Source: Nipponacmea schrenckii
Taxonomy: Eukaryota > Mollusca > Gastropoda > Lottiidae
Assembly (NCBI GenBank): GCA_030562195.1
Contig: JAUJPP010000011.1
Coordinates: 744,001-808,000 of the forward strand
Direction of reading: 5' to 3'
Length of the DNA stretch: 64,000 nucleotides
Shown: positions 32,866 through 42,987 of the stretch, piece by piece
Numbering within the stretch: position 1 is the stretch's first letter
Layout of the letters: each line of letters starts with the position of its first letter
The notes under the pieces: generated by a model
What the model was told of the DNA's origin: nothing
What the model saw: the letters and a program-made list of their open reading frames with translations, nothing else
The model's database searches: none
Translations under genes and position numbers: made by a program

Positions 32866-33257
32866 TCAAATTTCGTATTTTCTTTCGAATTATTTAAATT
32901 TCGATTTTTTCAAAATTAGGTCACTTTAACGGCTACGGAAGGTGTGACCCACTTAATCTATGACCTTGAAAATTAGGTCAAATTATATTCAATATATTGT
33001 CTACGAGTAGATATTTTTTAATTTGGCTTACTTAAAAAATTCATAGAGATAAGTGTACTTAAATACAGCAAAAATTGATAATTTTCATATTTTCGCCATC
33101 ATTAACCGCTACGGAAGGTGTGACCTAATTATTTTATGACTTTGAAAACTAGGTCAAATGATATTCAATATATTGTCTAGATGTAGGTAATTGCAAATTT
33201 AGCCTACATAATATTTTAAGGCTCTCGAAATACGTTCATAATTGTAAGCAATTCTAG
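32866..33257 (+). repeat. Family E unit, right part
   Basis: It matches 33,961-34,352. It contains two GGAAGGTGTGACC blocks and ends in arm TCGAAATACGT (33225-33235), stem AATTG-TAAG-CAATT and CTAG (33254-33257). Confidence 0.82.
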
Positions 33258-33280
33258 TTTTTTTTTTTTTTTTTTTTTTT
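33258..33280 (+). repeat. T-run junction
   Basis: 23 T's between CTAG and the family E body, without a cassette. Confidence 0.8.
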
Positions 33281-34352
33281 AATTCTTGGATGAGTTTGCA
33301 GACAAACTGGTAAAAGGTGCAGAAATTCTAAATCTACATTTGATCTTAGAATGATTTCTATTATCAAATAAAACAAAACCGGAAGTTCTATCTCTGACAG
33401 GAAGTGAGAACCGGAAGTTCAGGTTTTTTTGCTTTAGCAAGTTTATTTTCAGTTCGATTTTGACCGGATTTTCAGATTTGAAAACTTCAATGTATTTGTC
33501 AACTAACAATTATAGGTTTTATGCAATTAGGTTAAATATTTTACCCACGATTTGCAATTCAATATTCAAGGGTCATCGGCAAAAATTTCAGACCGTGATT
33601 TCTCCTTTAATATAAATGGTAAAATTTTGAAACTTTACCAGTTGATAGGCGATATGTTTATAATTTTTGAAAAAATGTTAAAAAAAAAATTCCACTTCCG
33701 GTTTAGCCTCAAATGACGTAATTACGTAACTTCCGGTCTATAACTGCTAGGTGAAAAGTGAAAACTGTTTTATAAATAACTTGTCAATAGTAATTGATTT
33801 GACCTAAATAATTAGGTCAAGCTGCCATATCGGCCGCCATTTTGAATTTTCGTTACAATTCTTAAATCCGAAATTCAGACACTACTGATAGACCGATTTT
33901 GATGAAATTTAGCACATAGATACAATGGATCATTATCTACCTTTTCTTGGAGACCGATTTTCAAATTTCGTATTTTCTTTCGAATTATTTAAATTTCGAT
34001 TTTTTCAAAATTAGGTCACTTTAACGGATACGGAAGGTGTGACCCACTTAATCTATGACCTTGAAAATTAGGTCAAATAATATTCAATATATTGTCTACG
34101 AGTAGATATTTTTTAATTTGGCTTACTTAAAAAATTCATAGAGATAAGTGTACTTAAATACAGCAAAAATTGATAATTTTCATATTTTCGCCATCATTAA
34201 CCGTTACGGAAGGTGTGACCTAATTATTTTATGACTTTGAAAACTAGGTCAAATGATATTCAATATATTGTCTAGATGTAGGTAATTGCAAATTTAGCCT
34301 TTAAAATATTTTAAGGCTCTCGAAATACGTTCATAATTGTAAGCAATTCTAG
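33281..34352 (+). repeat. Family E unit, complete
   Basis: A 1.07-kb body starting AATTCTTGGATGAG, 1,095 bp from CTAG to CTAG. It contains ACTTCCGGT, CCGGAAGT and GGCCGCCATTTTGA motifs and paired AGGTCA half-sites. The right end is arm TCGAAATACGT (34320-34330), stem AATTG-TAAG-CAATT (34335-34348), CTAG (34349-34352). Confidence 0.83.
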
Positions 34353-34477
34353 TTTTTTTTACGTATTTCGACTTTGGCGAAAACGTATTGTAATCGTTCG
34401 GATTATTTTATTTTTTTTGCAGTGCGTTCTTCGAACGCACTGCTTTGTTTTCGAAATGACTATTTTTTTTTTTTTTT
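34353..34477 (+). repeat. Hairpin D and hairpin B cassettes plus T-runs
   Basis: After CTAG and eight T's comes hairpin D, ACGTATTTCGAC / GGCGAAAACGT (34361-34386, imperfect), whose left arm contains the complement of the family E arm. It ends TCGTTCGGATTA, as in hairpin C. Then hairpin B with loop TTC (34419-34443) and a T-run (34463-34477) lead into family D. Confidence 0.7.
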
Positions 34478-36043
34478 GTCTCTTTCTGGTCACGCTCCCC
34501 AGCCATAACTGCAAATGTCTTACACAATCTGGCGTGATATTGTAACGTAATCTAGTGCTCGTTGTTGTTTAAATGTAAAATGACGCATTTTTGTTCTACC
34601 GGAAATGACGTAGAACGTCACAAATTTTATTTTTGTTTACTAACTCACGGCTCGTTTTTTTATCCAATCTGGTTCGGACTTTTTTATTTACTACTTATAA
34701 CTTAGATTTACATAATAGCAGTTTAAAAATTTTGAAATTTTTACTTTTGTTGCTGACTTTTGAATTTTAAAATTTAACACTTTTTCTTACTTTTGCAATT
34801 TTGATTAGATTGAAATCAAAATTTGCAGTTAGATAAACATTTTTCTTGTCAAGAAAAATCTGTTTTCAAAATGTCGACATCACTTCCGGTTTCGGCGTCA
34901 TACGTCGCTAAACTTCAAATTTTCACTTCCGGAATTCTAAAGATATTTGAATTTTTTTTTTTGCAATTAGTTACTATTAACCCATAATGATTTTATAATT
35001 AACAAAAATTGAACCGGAAGTAACAGATCAGTCGCCATCATTAAACCACTTACTTTTGTAAAGTGAAAAATTGGGCCTTAGGGTTTAATCGGACAATTGT
35101 AATTTTGATGTATATGTAATCTTCAATCGATTGCTAACAATTCTTAGGAAGCCGAATTTTGAATTTCGATTTAGCTTACCTTTCATTTCCGGTTCTTTTT
35201 TTTCACTCAGTGCCTAATTTTCCAACGTTCATATATCTTGACCTTGACCTTTGGTGACCATGTGACCTGCACAAAAGTTGTTGCCCTTGTCGAGATCTAT
35301 CCATTGATGTCTTCATTTGTGTTGTGCAATGTCAACTTCCGGTTTTACAGCCATTTGAAAATTGCACTTTTTAACTTCGAAGAGCTCTGTCACGTGACCT
35401 CATTTACATAGGTCAAAATTTCTTTTATGTCCTTATTACGCGTAATTTATTCTTTCCAATGGTGTATAACACTTTATATTTTGATCAAAATTGCGCTTTT
35501 TAATATTTGAAAATTTTGTTCTTAGTTCTATATTAATTGTGCGCGATTTATGAAAAAGCACGTGTTTTTTTTTTAATTTACGTCTTATTTTTTCACAAAA
35601 ATTGGTAGATGAGTAGACAAAAAATTATCATTAAAGATTCCGATAGAACATTTTCCGAAATTAGCCGGAAACGTCCGAAAATGACCAAAAAATGTAGAAA
35701 ATCACAGAAATCGGAATTTTCGGATTACATTTTTGCACAAACTTGCAATTTTTTTATTCCACAGAATTAGTACCATCAATATCTTCATTTTGTATTGATG
35801 CCGTATATGCAAATTCCTAACCGTTTGATCGCCATCTTGAAATATGCAAATTATTGGAAAAATACTTCTCGTCCGCCATTTTTAATCCTATTTGTTCAGA
35901 CTTGTTTTAAAATATAATTTGGATAATTATCTAGGTCCTCTAGTGGCATATTTTTCAATTTCAAATTTATCTTTGGACCAGGTCCTGCCAAAGTTTTTCA
36001 AAACTGACTTCCGTCTGAAAGTTCATAACTTTCGAACTCTACC
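34478..36043 (+). repeat. Family D unit, copy 2
   Basis: Closely matches 31,090-32,365 up to about 35,748, then continues with sequence lost in the first copy's gap (GCCATCTTGAAATATGC, CCGCCATTTTTAATCC). It is interrupted at 36,057 by a LINE scrap. No right-end arm or CTAG junction was found. Confidence 0.7.
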
Positions 36044-36056
36044 ATATGCATCCTTT
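36044..36056. repeat. 13-bp target duplication, left copy
   Basis: ATATGCATCCTTT, repeated exactly at 36280-36292 on the other side of the LINE scrap. Confidence 0.8.
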
Positions 36057-36279
36057 TGATCTCAAAACAATATCACCAGAGAGACACTGGACTGGAATCC
36101 CCAAGGGCATAGAAGACAAGGACGACCTTTACATAGCTTGAAAAGAATAAGACTGAAAGAGCTAGGAAGGATTGGCAAGACCTGGAATGAAGCAAAAAGA
36201 ACAGCTCATAACAGAGTGAGATGGAGAACGTCTGTAGCAGCCCTATTCTCCGCAAGGAACGAAGAGGACTAACTTACTA
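36057..36279 (+). mobile_element. 5'-truncated LINE insertion (3' end only)
   Basis: A 223-bp piece bounded by 13-bp direct repeats, the signature of target-primed reverse transcription with 5' truncation. It carries the last codons of a reverse-transcriptase ORF2 and a very short 3' tail ending TAACTTACTA, without a long poly(A). It is a different LINE type from the one at 37,300-42,230. Confidence 0.78.
36156..36272 (+). pseudogene. LINE ORF2 C-terminus remnant
   Basis: The frame starting at 36156 reads KELGRIGKTWNEAKRTA, then NRVRWRTSVAAL, then ARNEED and a TAA stop. This is the familiar C-terminal tail of many non-LTR reverse transcriptases (a W-R-R-like stretch, TWNEAKRTA, RVRWR, ALxxxRxEED). 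Upstream the same protein appears in shifted frames with stops (around 36,085-36,155), so the copy is broken as well as truncated. It cannot be functional. Confidence 0.75.
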
Positions 36280-36292
36280 ATATGCATCCTTT
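36280..36292. repeat. 13-bp target duplication, right copy
   Basis: ATATGCATCCTTT, the same as 36044-36056. Confidence 0.8.
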
Positions 36293-36713
36293 ATTTTTCT
36301 GCACAATCATCTTCATTGGCTAAAGGTTCGTATGATACCTTGATTTCTAATTTTAGTAAAGAACATTTGGATTAATAGGGATCCAAAAATTGGTAATTTG
36401 CATATTTCTCGTATCTTCAGATGGTTATATCTCATGAACAAGACTCTTGGCAACATTCTAATTGACATTATTGTGATGTGATTTTTATCAGCTTTCTAAC
36501 AATATCTTTATTTTAGCTATAGACCGAAAACTGATGAAAATACGCCTAGTAGAAAATAAGCGATTTTAACATTCATATTTTTTTTATATTTAGTTCTATT
36601 TAACTTAAAAACAAAATTCGAACAGATTTATAATGTGCAAATTCCCAGCTTTCAAGCAATATATAAATCAATATGTATAAATAAAAATTGCGAAAATTTT
36701 AAAAATAAAATTA
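36293..36713. other. AT-rich sequence after the LINE scrap
   Basis: Probably the rest of the family D unit, since the LINE duplication shows the two sides were once joined. No open frame and no clear motif. Confidence 0.5.
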
Positions 36714-36887
36714 CACTCTAATTAAACAGATATAAATGCAACAGGTCATAAAGTCTGATTGTGTTAATTTCTTATCTTTTGGTCAAGACACAAATTTTGA
36801 CATTTCCAGTTAAAGTATCTCAACCAATCAAAACAAGTCATTAGACTTTGTGGGCGTGGTTTAACCCAGATATTTTACATCACTGTG
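36714..36887 (+). repeat. Family G repeat fragment
   Basis: It matches 42,988-43,170 (AATTAAACAGATATAAATG, AAATTTTGACATTTCC, CCAATCAAAACAAGTCATT, GGGCGTGGTT). It ends near CCCAGATATTTTACATCAC. CCAAT is present, but no gene follows. Confidence 0.7.
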
Positions 36888-37205
36888 TGTATTTTTCTTT
36901 CAATCGAAATAGGGTCTCGGAGGATCAGTCAATATGTGTTATTTTGATGGACATGTATATAGAATCTATAACCGATTGCCGAAATTTATATGGAAACTGA
37001 TTTTTGATTTTTTAATTTGATTTTGATTTAATTACGATTAAAAATTATAAAAACTTCGAAGGTGTATATTGTGACGTTGACCTTTGGCGATCTTTATACC
37101 TGTACATATGTGATACGTTCTATCCAATGACATATTAAGCTTTATAGCAAAATGTAAACTTTCGGTTTATCGGCATTTAAAAATTGCGAATTTTTCCTAT
37201 AAAAC
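36888..37205 (+). repeat. Family B fragment, internal
   Basis: Diverged match to 7,930-8,250 of family B (TTCTTTCAATCGAAATAGGG, then CCGATTGCCGAAAT, GTGACGTTGACC). It is sandwiched between two family G fragments. Confidence 0.7.
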
Positions 37206-37299
37206 GGTCAATTCACAAATTTTGACATTTCCAGTTGAAGTTTCCAAAACAAGTCAATGGACTTTGTGGGCGTGGTTAAGCCCAGATATTTTTACATCA
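37206..37299 (+). repeat. Family G repeat fragment at LINE 5' side
   Basis: Matches part of 36,780-36,887 and ends in the same ACATCAC. The LINE begins right after. Confidence 0.65.
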
Positions 37300-37352
37300 C
37301 AAACCTTAATGATTGCCAGTCTATTAACAAGCTCAAATGTTACGTGTTAAAT

Positions 37353-37363
37353 CAAGATGGCGG
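37353..37363 (+). promoter_or_regulatory. YY1-like site in LINE 5' region
   Basis: CAAGATGGCGG on the sense strand about 50 bp from the presumed LINE start. Mammalian L1 uses a YY1 site with this core to set its transcription start; a similar use here is inference. Confidence 0.45.
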
Positions 37364-37562
37364 ACGGGGTAAAGTCGCTATTCGTCTCGCTCAACTATTT
37401 TTGATTTAACAAGTGATTTCTTGATTATTTGTAAAGACACTGGATATTTGAATTGAGGCAGATATTATGGATAATAGGGGGGAAAATTTATACAGTAAGG
37501 TATTCACAGGAAAAACTGTCCCCCTATCTCAAAGTATTAGAAATTAAGCTTGTATTGTAACT

Positions 37563-38621
37563 ATGGGACGAAATAAGAACAATCATAATCGTGGCGCGTC
37601 AAAAAGGCCCAGAACTGCTAGTTCTAACATTAGTGACACCTCAGCAGAAATTATTGACAAGATTTTGCAGAATGAAGATTCTCTTAAAAGTTTAATATAT
37701 AACTTATTGAAGAATGAAAATGCTAAATCTCAAATATTGACCCAATAAAAACCCGAAATTCTGAGTATTGTTAATAATAGGATTAGTGTTCTTGAGGATC
37801 GCATTGATGACCTTGAGCAGTATTCAAGAAGAACCTGTTTAAAGTTAAGTGGTGTTCCCGAAACGCCAAACGAAGATACTGATCAGATTGTACTCAATGT
37901 AATTAATACTCATGTTCTCAAACCACTGGACATTTATATATCCCTTCAAGATATTGGTCGTACTCACCGAATAGGTCGTTTTAGTCAGGGTCGAACAAGA
38001 GATATCATAATAAGATTTCTAAGCTACAGATGCCGTGCCCTTGTATTTGCCAACAAGAAGAACCTTAAATCAACAAACCGACAATCCAGCATCAGATATT
38101 ACATCAATGAAGCTCTTACAAGAAGGAGGTCAGAAATCTACAAGAAAGCCAGGGAATTGTACCGAAGGAAACTGATTGAATCATGCTGGACATATGACGG
38201 TAAAATACTTATAAAATCTCTAAATGACACTATTATAACAATCAAATCATTAACACAACTGGAAAGGTTTCAAGAGCGTGAAGTGAGTGACAGAGCAAAT
38301 CAGTCCTCCGACCACGATGTATCTCGTAGAAATCATGAACATTCTTCAAATGGTGCAACAATCAATACTGCCAGATCACAAATTAACCACTACTTCCAAC
38401 CTTTACAATTTGTGCGCTCTACATCAACACCCCTGCAAAATGGACATAATATGGTTACATCAACTGAAGCTGATCAACAGCAAACTTTGTCGAGATCTAA
38501 TGGAATGGGTGACATAACATTGCAAAATGATTTGGGAAATCGTGACCTGGAGCATTCCTTAGCTAAATCATTGGATAATGGATATGATACCCCTAACAAT
38601 CACCCAACTGCAACTGACTAA
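37563..38621 (+). pseudogene. LINE ORF1 protein, one premature stop
   Basis: The single frame from ATG at 37563 to TAA at 38619-38621 is about 352 codons with one internal TAA at codon 62 (37746-37748). After a basic N-terminus there is a coiled-coil run into the motif DRIDDLEQYSRR, then LKLSGVPE, an RRM-like middle (DIGRTHRIG, IIIRFLS), and EALTRRRSEIYKKARELY. This order is the standard ORF1p layout of RNA-binding LINE chaperones. The C-terminal tail from about residue 235 is polar and low-complexity. The product would coat LINE RNA. The stop probably disables this copy; everything downstream stays in frame. It shares its frame with ORF2. Confidence 0.82.
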
Positions 38622-41600
38622 CATTGTCGCAGAGCTCACCATGATAGAAATCGAATTCTATGCTCTCAACTGTTATGGAACGTTAATGGTTTGAAATCAA
38701 AAATAAGTGATCCTGATTTTATTAATTTTGTCAGCAATTATAGTGTGTTATATCTATCAGAAACTTGGTTAAAGCCTGGCGAAAATCCTAATCTTGAGGG
38801 CTTTAACCATGGTGTATTTGTGAATCGAACTAGCAGCAACAAAAAACAAACTATCTGTGGTGGTCTTGCTTTTTTTGTTAAGCCTGATTTTCAAAAATAT
38901 TTCCAAATCGAAGAGACTATTAATATTGGAATACTAGTGTCTAAAATTGATAAGCAATTCTTGCATTCTGAAAAATCACTATATAATATATTTGTTTATA
39001 TACCCCCAGAACGTTCAAAAGTATACAATATAATTGATGATAACTTTTTTGACATAATTGAAAATCTTGTTTGTAAATATCAAAACTTAGGTGATGTCGT
39101 CTGTTCGGGTGATTTCAATGGTAGAACCGGATCATTACGAGACACTATTCATAATATAAATGATTGTATTTATGCACCTGAATTGGACGATACATGTGTA
39201 AAGGAGATTAGTCAAAGAGTCTCAAAAGATAATATTGTCAATGCATATGGTAGGAAAATTATTAACTTATGTAAATCAAACAATTTAGTTATCGCAAACG
39301 GTAGATGTGGATCAGATAGGTATGTTGGAGACTGGACATTCAGCTCTAGAAATGGTCACAGTGTCATTGACTATTTAATTGTACCATATGTATATCAAGA
39401 TATTTTAAGTGAATTTAAAGTTTTAGATTTCTTTGAGCACTCAGACCACGCTCCTTTATTATTTGATATCGAATTTTTAACAAATGAAAATAATATTAAT
39501 TTTCAAACTGATAATTTTAAAACAATAGAGTATCTAAAATGGGATTTGGACCGAAAAGAAGAATTTCTTTCCGAAATTATTTCTAATTTACCTGTTTGGA
39601 AATCATATATAGATAATTTGAATGTAAATCATACTGATATTAACTCCATTATCCAAAGTTTGTCGAATGACTTCAAAAAAGTGTCATATCGCATATTTGG
39701 TAAAAGGATCACAAAGTGTGATAGAAAAGAGGTACCTTTTTGGTTTGACAAAAACTGTAAACAAGAAAAGCAAGCTTTTAGTAAATTCCGGAATGTCTAT
39801 AATAGAAATAAAACAGAAGAGAATAGGAGATCATATCAAAAAGCCAGGAATAAGTACAATAGGATTAAAAGAGTCACTAAATATAAACACTCAAAGAGTC
39901 TAGGTTTAAAAGTTTCAAAGATAGCAAAACGTAATCCTAAACAATTTTGGTCTTTCTTCCGAAATCAAAACAATAAAAAGACAAGAACTAACCTTACAAT
40001 AGACAAACTATTTGATCATTTCAAGGGTATTTTGGGAAAAGCCCCGAAAAATAATGCACATGAAAAACCAGTATATCAAGGAGATAATGCTCATAACGAT
40101 TTGAATGAATTAAATAGTGAAATAACCGAGGATGAAATTAGAAATGCGATTTTAAAATTAAAACGGGGAAAAAGCTCGGGTATCGACGGAATTCCACCTG
40201 AATTCTTTTTAGATTGCGGGGCATTGTTGATACCAATAATTTCCAAATTATTTAACTATATATTAGACAATAATCAATATCCGAAATCTTGGCTAGAAGG
40301 TATTCTTATACCTATCCCCAAAAAAGGTAATCTAGATAATCCCGATAACTTTAGAGGAATTAATCTTAGTAGTGTTTTTTCTAAAATATTTTCAAACATA
40401 ATTAACTCGAGGTTATACAATTGGGCCGAGAGAAATAATAAAATTCCTGAATATCAATTTGGTTTCCGAAAAGGCATGAGCACTACCGATGCAATTTTTG
40501 TTTTAAATGGTATCATATCATCGGTACTGAGTCAGAATGAACGATTATTTTGCGCATTTATTGATCTTAAGAAATGTTTTGATAATATTGATCGACTCCT
40601 ACTTTTTTGCAAATTACAAGAAATAGGTATTGATACGAAAATTGTTAAAATCATCAAATCAATATATTCTAACGTTAAAATATGTGTGAAGCACGGTAAT
40701 AAATTCTCAGATTTTTTTGACAGTCGTTTAGGTGTTAAACAAGGTGAACCGTTATCACCACTCATGTTTTTATTATTTATGTATGATATCGGAAAATATA
40801 TGCACATGGGCTTCTGCACTGATCTTTTTAAAGTAAACACTTACCTGTTATTTATTTTATTGTTTGCAGACGACACTGTTCTATTTGCAAAATCGAAAGA
40901 CTCGCTCCAAATACTTTTGAACAAATTTCATTCTTACTGTGAGAAATGGAACCTTGAAATCAACCCAGATAAAACAAAAATCGTAGTTTTCCAAAAAGGC
41001 AGTAGTAAGACCGACTATACGTTCAGGATCAATAACATTCCTATAGAAATTGTCAACGAATATTTATATCTCGGTGTTCTTTTATATAAAAATGGTAAAT
41101 TTCATGAAACTCAGAAACGTGTTGCGGAACAAGGTCAAAAAGCTATTGCTTCTCTCTGCTGTAAAGTAATTGACAAGCACCTATCTATTAGTGTGTTATG
41201 TAAATTATTTGATTCCTTAGTAACACCCGTTCTGAACTATGGTTGTGAAGTTTGGGGCTTTTTAAATCAGTCAGAGATAGAAAGCGTTCACAGAAAATTT
41301 CTAAGGAGAATATTGAACGTTCCTAACTCTACACCCATAAATTTTTTACTGGGTGAGCTTGGGCGTTATCCATTCCATGTTGTTCATATATTAAAAATAT
41401 TAAAATACTGGTTACAATTGGTAATTAGCAAAAGTGGTCTAAAATTTGAAATATATATTTTATTAAAGAAACAGTCTGAAACAGGTATCAAGAACTGGGC
41501 TTCCAATATCAAAGAATGTTTAGATAACCTAGGATGTTCATATATGTGGCGTAATCAAGATACAGTTACTCTGGCTGACTTTGCGTTTGCAAAAAATCGA

Positions 41601-42053
41601 GTAATTGACCAATTTATACAAGTGTGGTTTTCCGAGGTAAACAATTCCTGTAAACTTAAGTATTATTCTAGATATTATGAAACGTTTTCTCGAGCTAATT
41701 ATTTAGAAGTTATCCCAAATAAAAAGTTTCGAAATATATTATGTAAATTTAGATCGGGTTCTCTGAAACTAAATATTGAAGTTGGGCGATACCTGAATAT
41801 CCCAAAAGATAACCGAATTTGTAAATGTTGTAATTCCAAAATGATAGAAGATGAATTTCACTTTATTTTATGTTGTCCGCTATATAGGAAATTGAGACAT
41901 CAATATTTACCCCGTTCGTGTTGGAGTTGGCCATCTTTGTTTAAATTTTATAGAATTATGGGTAATAAATCTCCACCTATAATAAAAAACCTATCAAAAT
42001 ATTTATTTTATGCTTGGAAAACAAGAGAACAATATAATCAAATGTGTATATAA
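38622..42053 (+). CDS. LINE ORF2: endonuclease and reverse transcriptase
   Basis: An open frame of about 1,143 codons. Numbering from the TTG at 38691 as residue 1: AP-type endonuclease motifs WNVNG (just before residue 1), SETW (E24), SGDFNG (139-144), IDY (D227) and SDH (251-253). Reverse transcriptase motifs are KSSGIDGIPPEFF (494-506), RGINLSSVFSKIF (555-567), AFIDLKKCFD (D625), GVKQGEPLSP (681-690) and FADD (725-728). The C-terminus has C1044, C1047, H1057 and C1062. The catalytic residues all look present. The protein would nick DNA and copy LINE RNA at the target. There is no in-frame ATG before the endonuclease; the first is within the RT (residue 596), so the true start is unclear. 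The frame continues directly from ORF1 across one TAA, leaving readthrough, reinitiation or a mutated start as options. Confidence 0.9.
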   Translation, partial: HCRRAHHDRNRILCSQLLWNVNGLKSKISDPDFINFVSNYSVLYLSETWLKPGENPNLEGFNHGVFVNRTSSNKKQTICGGLAFFVKPDFQKYFQIEETINIGILVSKIDKQFLHSEKSLYNIFVYIPPERSKVYNIIDDNFFDIIENLVCKYQNLGDVVCSGDFNGRTGSLRDTIHNINDCIYAPELDDTCVKEISQRVSKDNIVNAYGRKIINLCKSNNLVIANGRCGSDRYVGDWTFSSRNGHSVIDYLIVPYVYQDILSEFKVLDFFEHSDHAPLLFDIEFLTNENNINFQTDNFKTIEYLKWDLDRKEEFLSEIISNLPVWKSYIDNLNVNHTDINSIIQSLSNDFKKVSYRIFGKRITKCDRKEVPFWFDKNCKQEKQAFSKFRNVYNRNKTEENRRSYQKARNKYNRIKRVTKYKHSKSLGLKVSKIAKRNPKQFWSFFRNQNNKKTRTNLTIDKLFDHFKGILGKAPKNNAHEKPVYQGDNAHNDLNELNSEITEDEIRNAILKLKRGKSSGIDGIPPEFFLDCGALLIPIISKLFNYILDNNQYPKSWLEGILIPIPKKGNLDNPDNFRGINLSSVFSKIFSNIINSRLYNWAERNNKIPEYQFGFRKGMSTTDAIFVLNGIISSVLSQNERLFCAFIDLKKCFDNIDRLLLFCKLQEIGIDTKIVKIIKSIYSNVKICVKHGNKFSDFFDSRLGVKQGEPLSPLMFLLFMYDIGKYMHMGFCTDLFKVNTYLLFILLFADDTVLFAKSKDSLQILLNKFHSYCEKWNLEINPDKTKIVVFQKGSSKTDYTFRINNIPIEIVNEYLYLGVLLYKNGKFHETQKRVAEQGQKAIASLCCKVIDKHLSISVLCKLFDSLVTPVLNYGCEVWGFLNQSEIESVHRKFLRRILNVPNSTPINFLLGELGRYPFHVVHILKILKYWLQLVISKSGLKFEIYILLKKQSETGIKNWASNIKECLDNLGCSYMWRNQDTVTLADFAFAKNRVIDQFIQVWFSEVNNSCKLKYYSRYYETFSRANYLEVIPNKKFRNILCKFRSGSLKLNIEVGRYLNIPKDNRICKCCNSKMIEDEFHFILCCPLYRKLRHQYLPRSCWSWPSLFKFYRIMGNKSPPIIKNLSKYLFYAWKTREQYNQMCI

Positions 42054-42230
42054 TAACTTATGAATATTGATTACTTGTAAATATTGTAAAAGAAATGTTT
42101 TTATATTTATGCACATTTTGTCAATGCTACAGCATTATGTTTTGTACATGCACATGCTAACGCAATAAACCTATCTTAGTCGTAAATCATGAATAAATCA
42201 TCTCTCCCAATAATCGCAAAATCAATCTAC
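42054..42230 (+). other. LINE 3' untranslated region
   Basis: AT-rich, with polyadenylation hexamers AATAAA at 42164-42169 and 42192-42197. The exact 3' end is not resolved. Confidence 0.55.
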
Positions 42231-42240
42231 ATTCTTTCCT

Positions 42241-42311
42241 CAAATGACAGCCAGGAGACCAACAAATTCTAAATAGCCCGAAAGCTGCAGAACTGTTACA
42301 AACAGGTCTAG
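42241..42311 (+). repeat. Family G right end with terminal stem-loop
   Basis: Matches 43,172-43,243. It ends CTGTT-ACA-AACAG-GT-CTAG (42293-42311), followed by T. This is the stem-loop plus CTAG layout of families A, B and E with a different stem. Confidence 0.7.
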
Positions 42312-42810
42312 TTATTCTTTCCAATGGTGTATAACACTTGATTTTTGATCCCAATTGCACGTTTTAAATTTGCAAATTTTGTAATTTCTTCTATACTAAC
42401 TCTTTAAATTGAAATAGGGTCTCGGAAGATAATTCAATTTGTGTTATTTTGATGTACATGTATATAGAATCTATTGCCGAAATATATATGGAAACCGATT
42501 TTTGAATTGTTGTTTTGATTTTGATTTTTTTACGATTAAAAATTAATCCAGTTAAAATGATTCAAAGCTATTATATATCTTAAATAAAAGGAATGATTGT
42601 TCATTTCTCGTTGTGGGCGATGTATGATATGGAATATTTGGAAGGAAATGACAACCTTTAGAATTTTAAATGATATTCTCTTAAGCAAAAATAATGTACA
42701 GTTGAGAGGACTAGTGGTATAAGGGACGCAACTCTATAAAATACTCTCTTAAAGATGTAAAGCCGCGCTGTTAATTTGATGGCTCTATGTTATACCATGG
42801 CAACTTGCCA
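42312..42810 (+). repeat. Diverged family B/D-type fragment
   Basis: It begins TTATTCTTTCCAATGGTGTA, like family D near 32,085, then follows family B (GAAATAGGGTCTCGGAAG, CCGATTTTTGAATT, ATCCAGTTAAAATGATTC, up to the TATACCATGGCAACTTG equivalent of 28,387). It is older than the other B copies, with several indels. Confidence 0.68.
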
Positions 42811-42987
42811 CAAATTGCAGGATCTAATGTTCCTACTACACCTAAATTAAGATTGATAAATAAATAAATAAACAAATTAAAAGTATCAACGATCTGGAAA
42901 GTTAATTTAATCCGAGATCAATTTGTAATCTCAAATAAGGTGTTATGTCCCTTAGACCACAAATTTGTTTTTTCGACGTTTTGTTTT
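42811..42987. other. Unassigned AT-rich sequence
   Basis: Contains a short ATAAATAAATAAATAA microsatellite. No gene seen. Confidence 0.5.

Larger units (their letters stand above)
37300..42230 (+). mobile_element. Near full-length LINE (non-LTR retrotransposon)
   Basis: A 5' untranslated region of about 260 bp, ORF1 (37,563-38,621), ORF2 (38,622-42,053) and a short 3' region with AATAAA at 42164 and 42192. It interrupts family G: G sequence precedes it and resumes at about 42,241. Borders are approximate because no clean target duplication was found and there is no long poly(A). Clade not settled; the ORF1 type, the EN-RT ORF2 and the C-terminal C-C-H-C motif fit CR1/L2-like or Tx1-like LINEs. 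Confidence 0.88.

Noticed and set aside
37291..42240. Target duplication for the full-length LINE (TACAT shared by both flanks)
   Set aside because: Five AT-rich bases with imperfect flanks are not convincing; left as an uncertain border.
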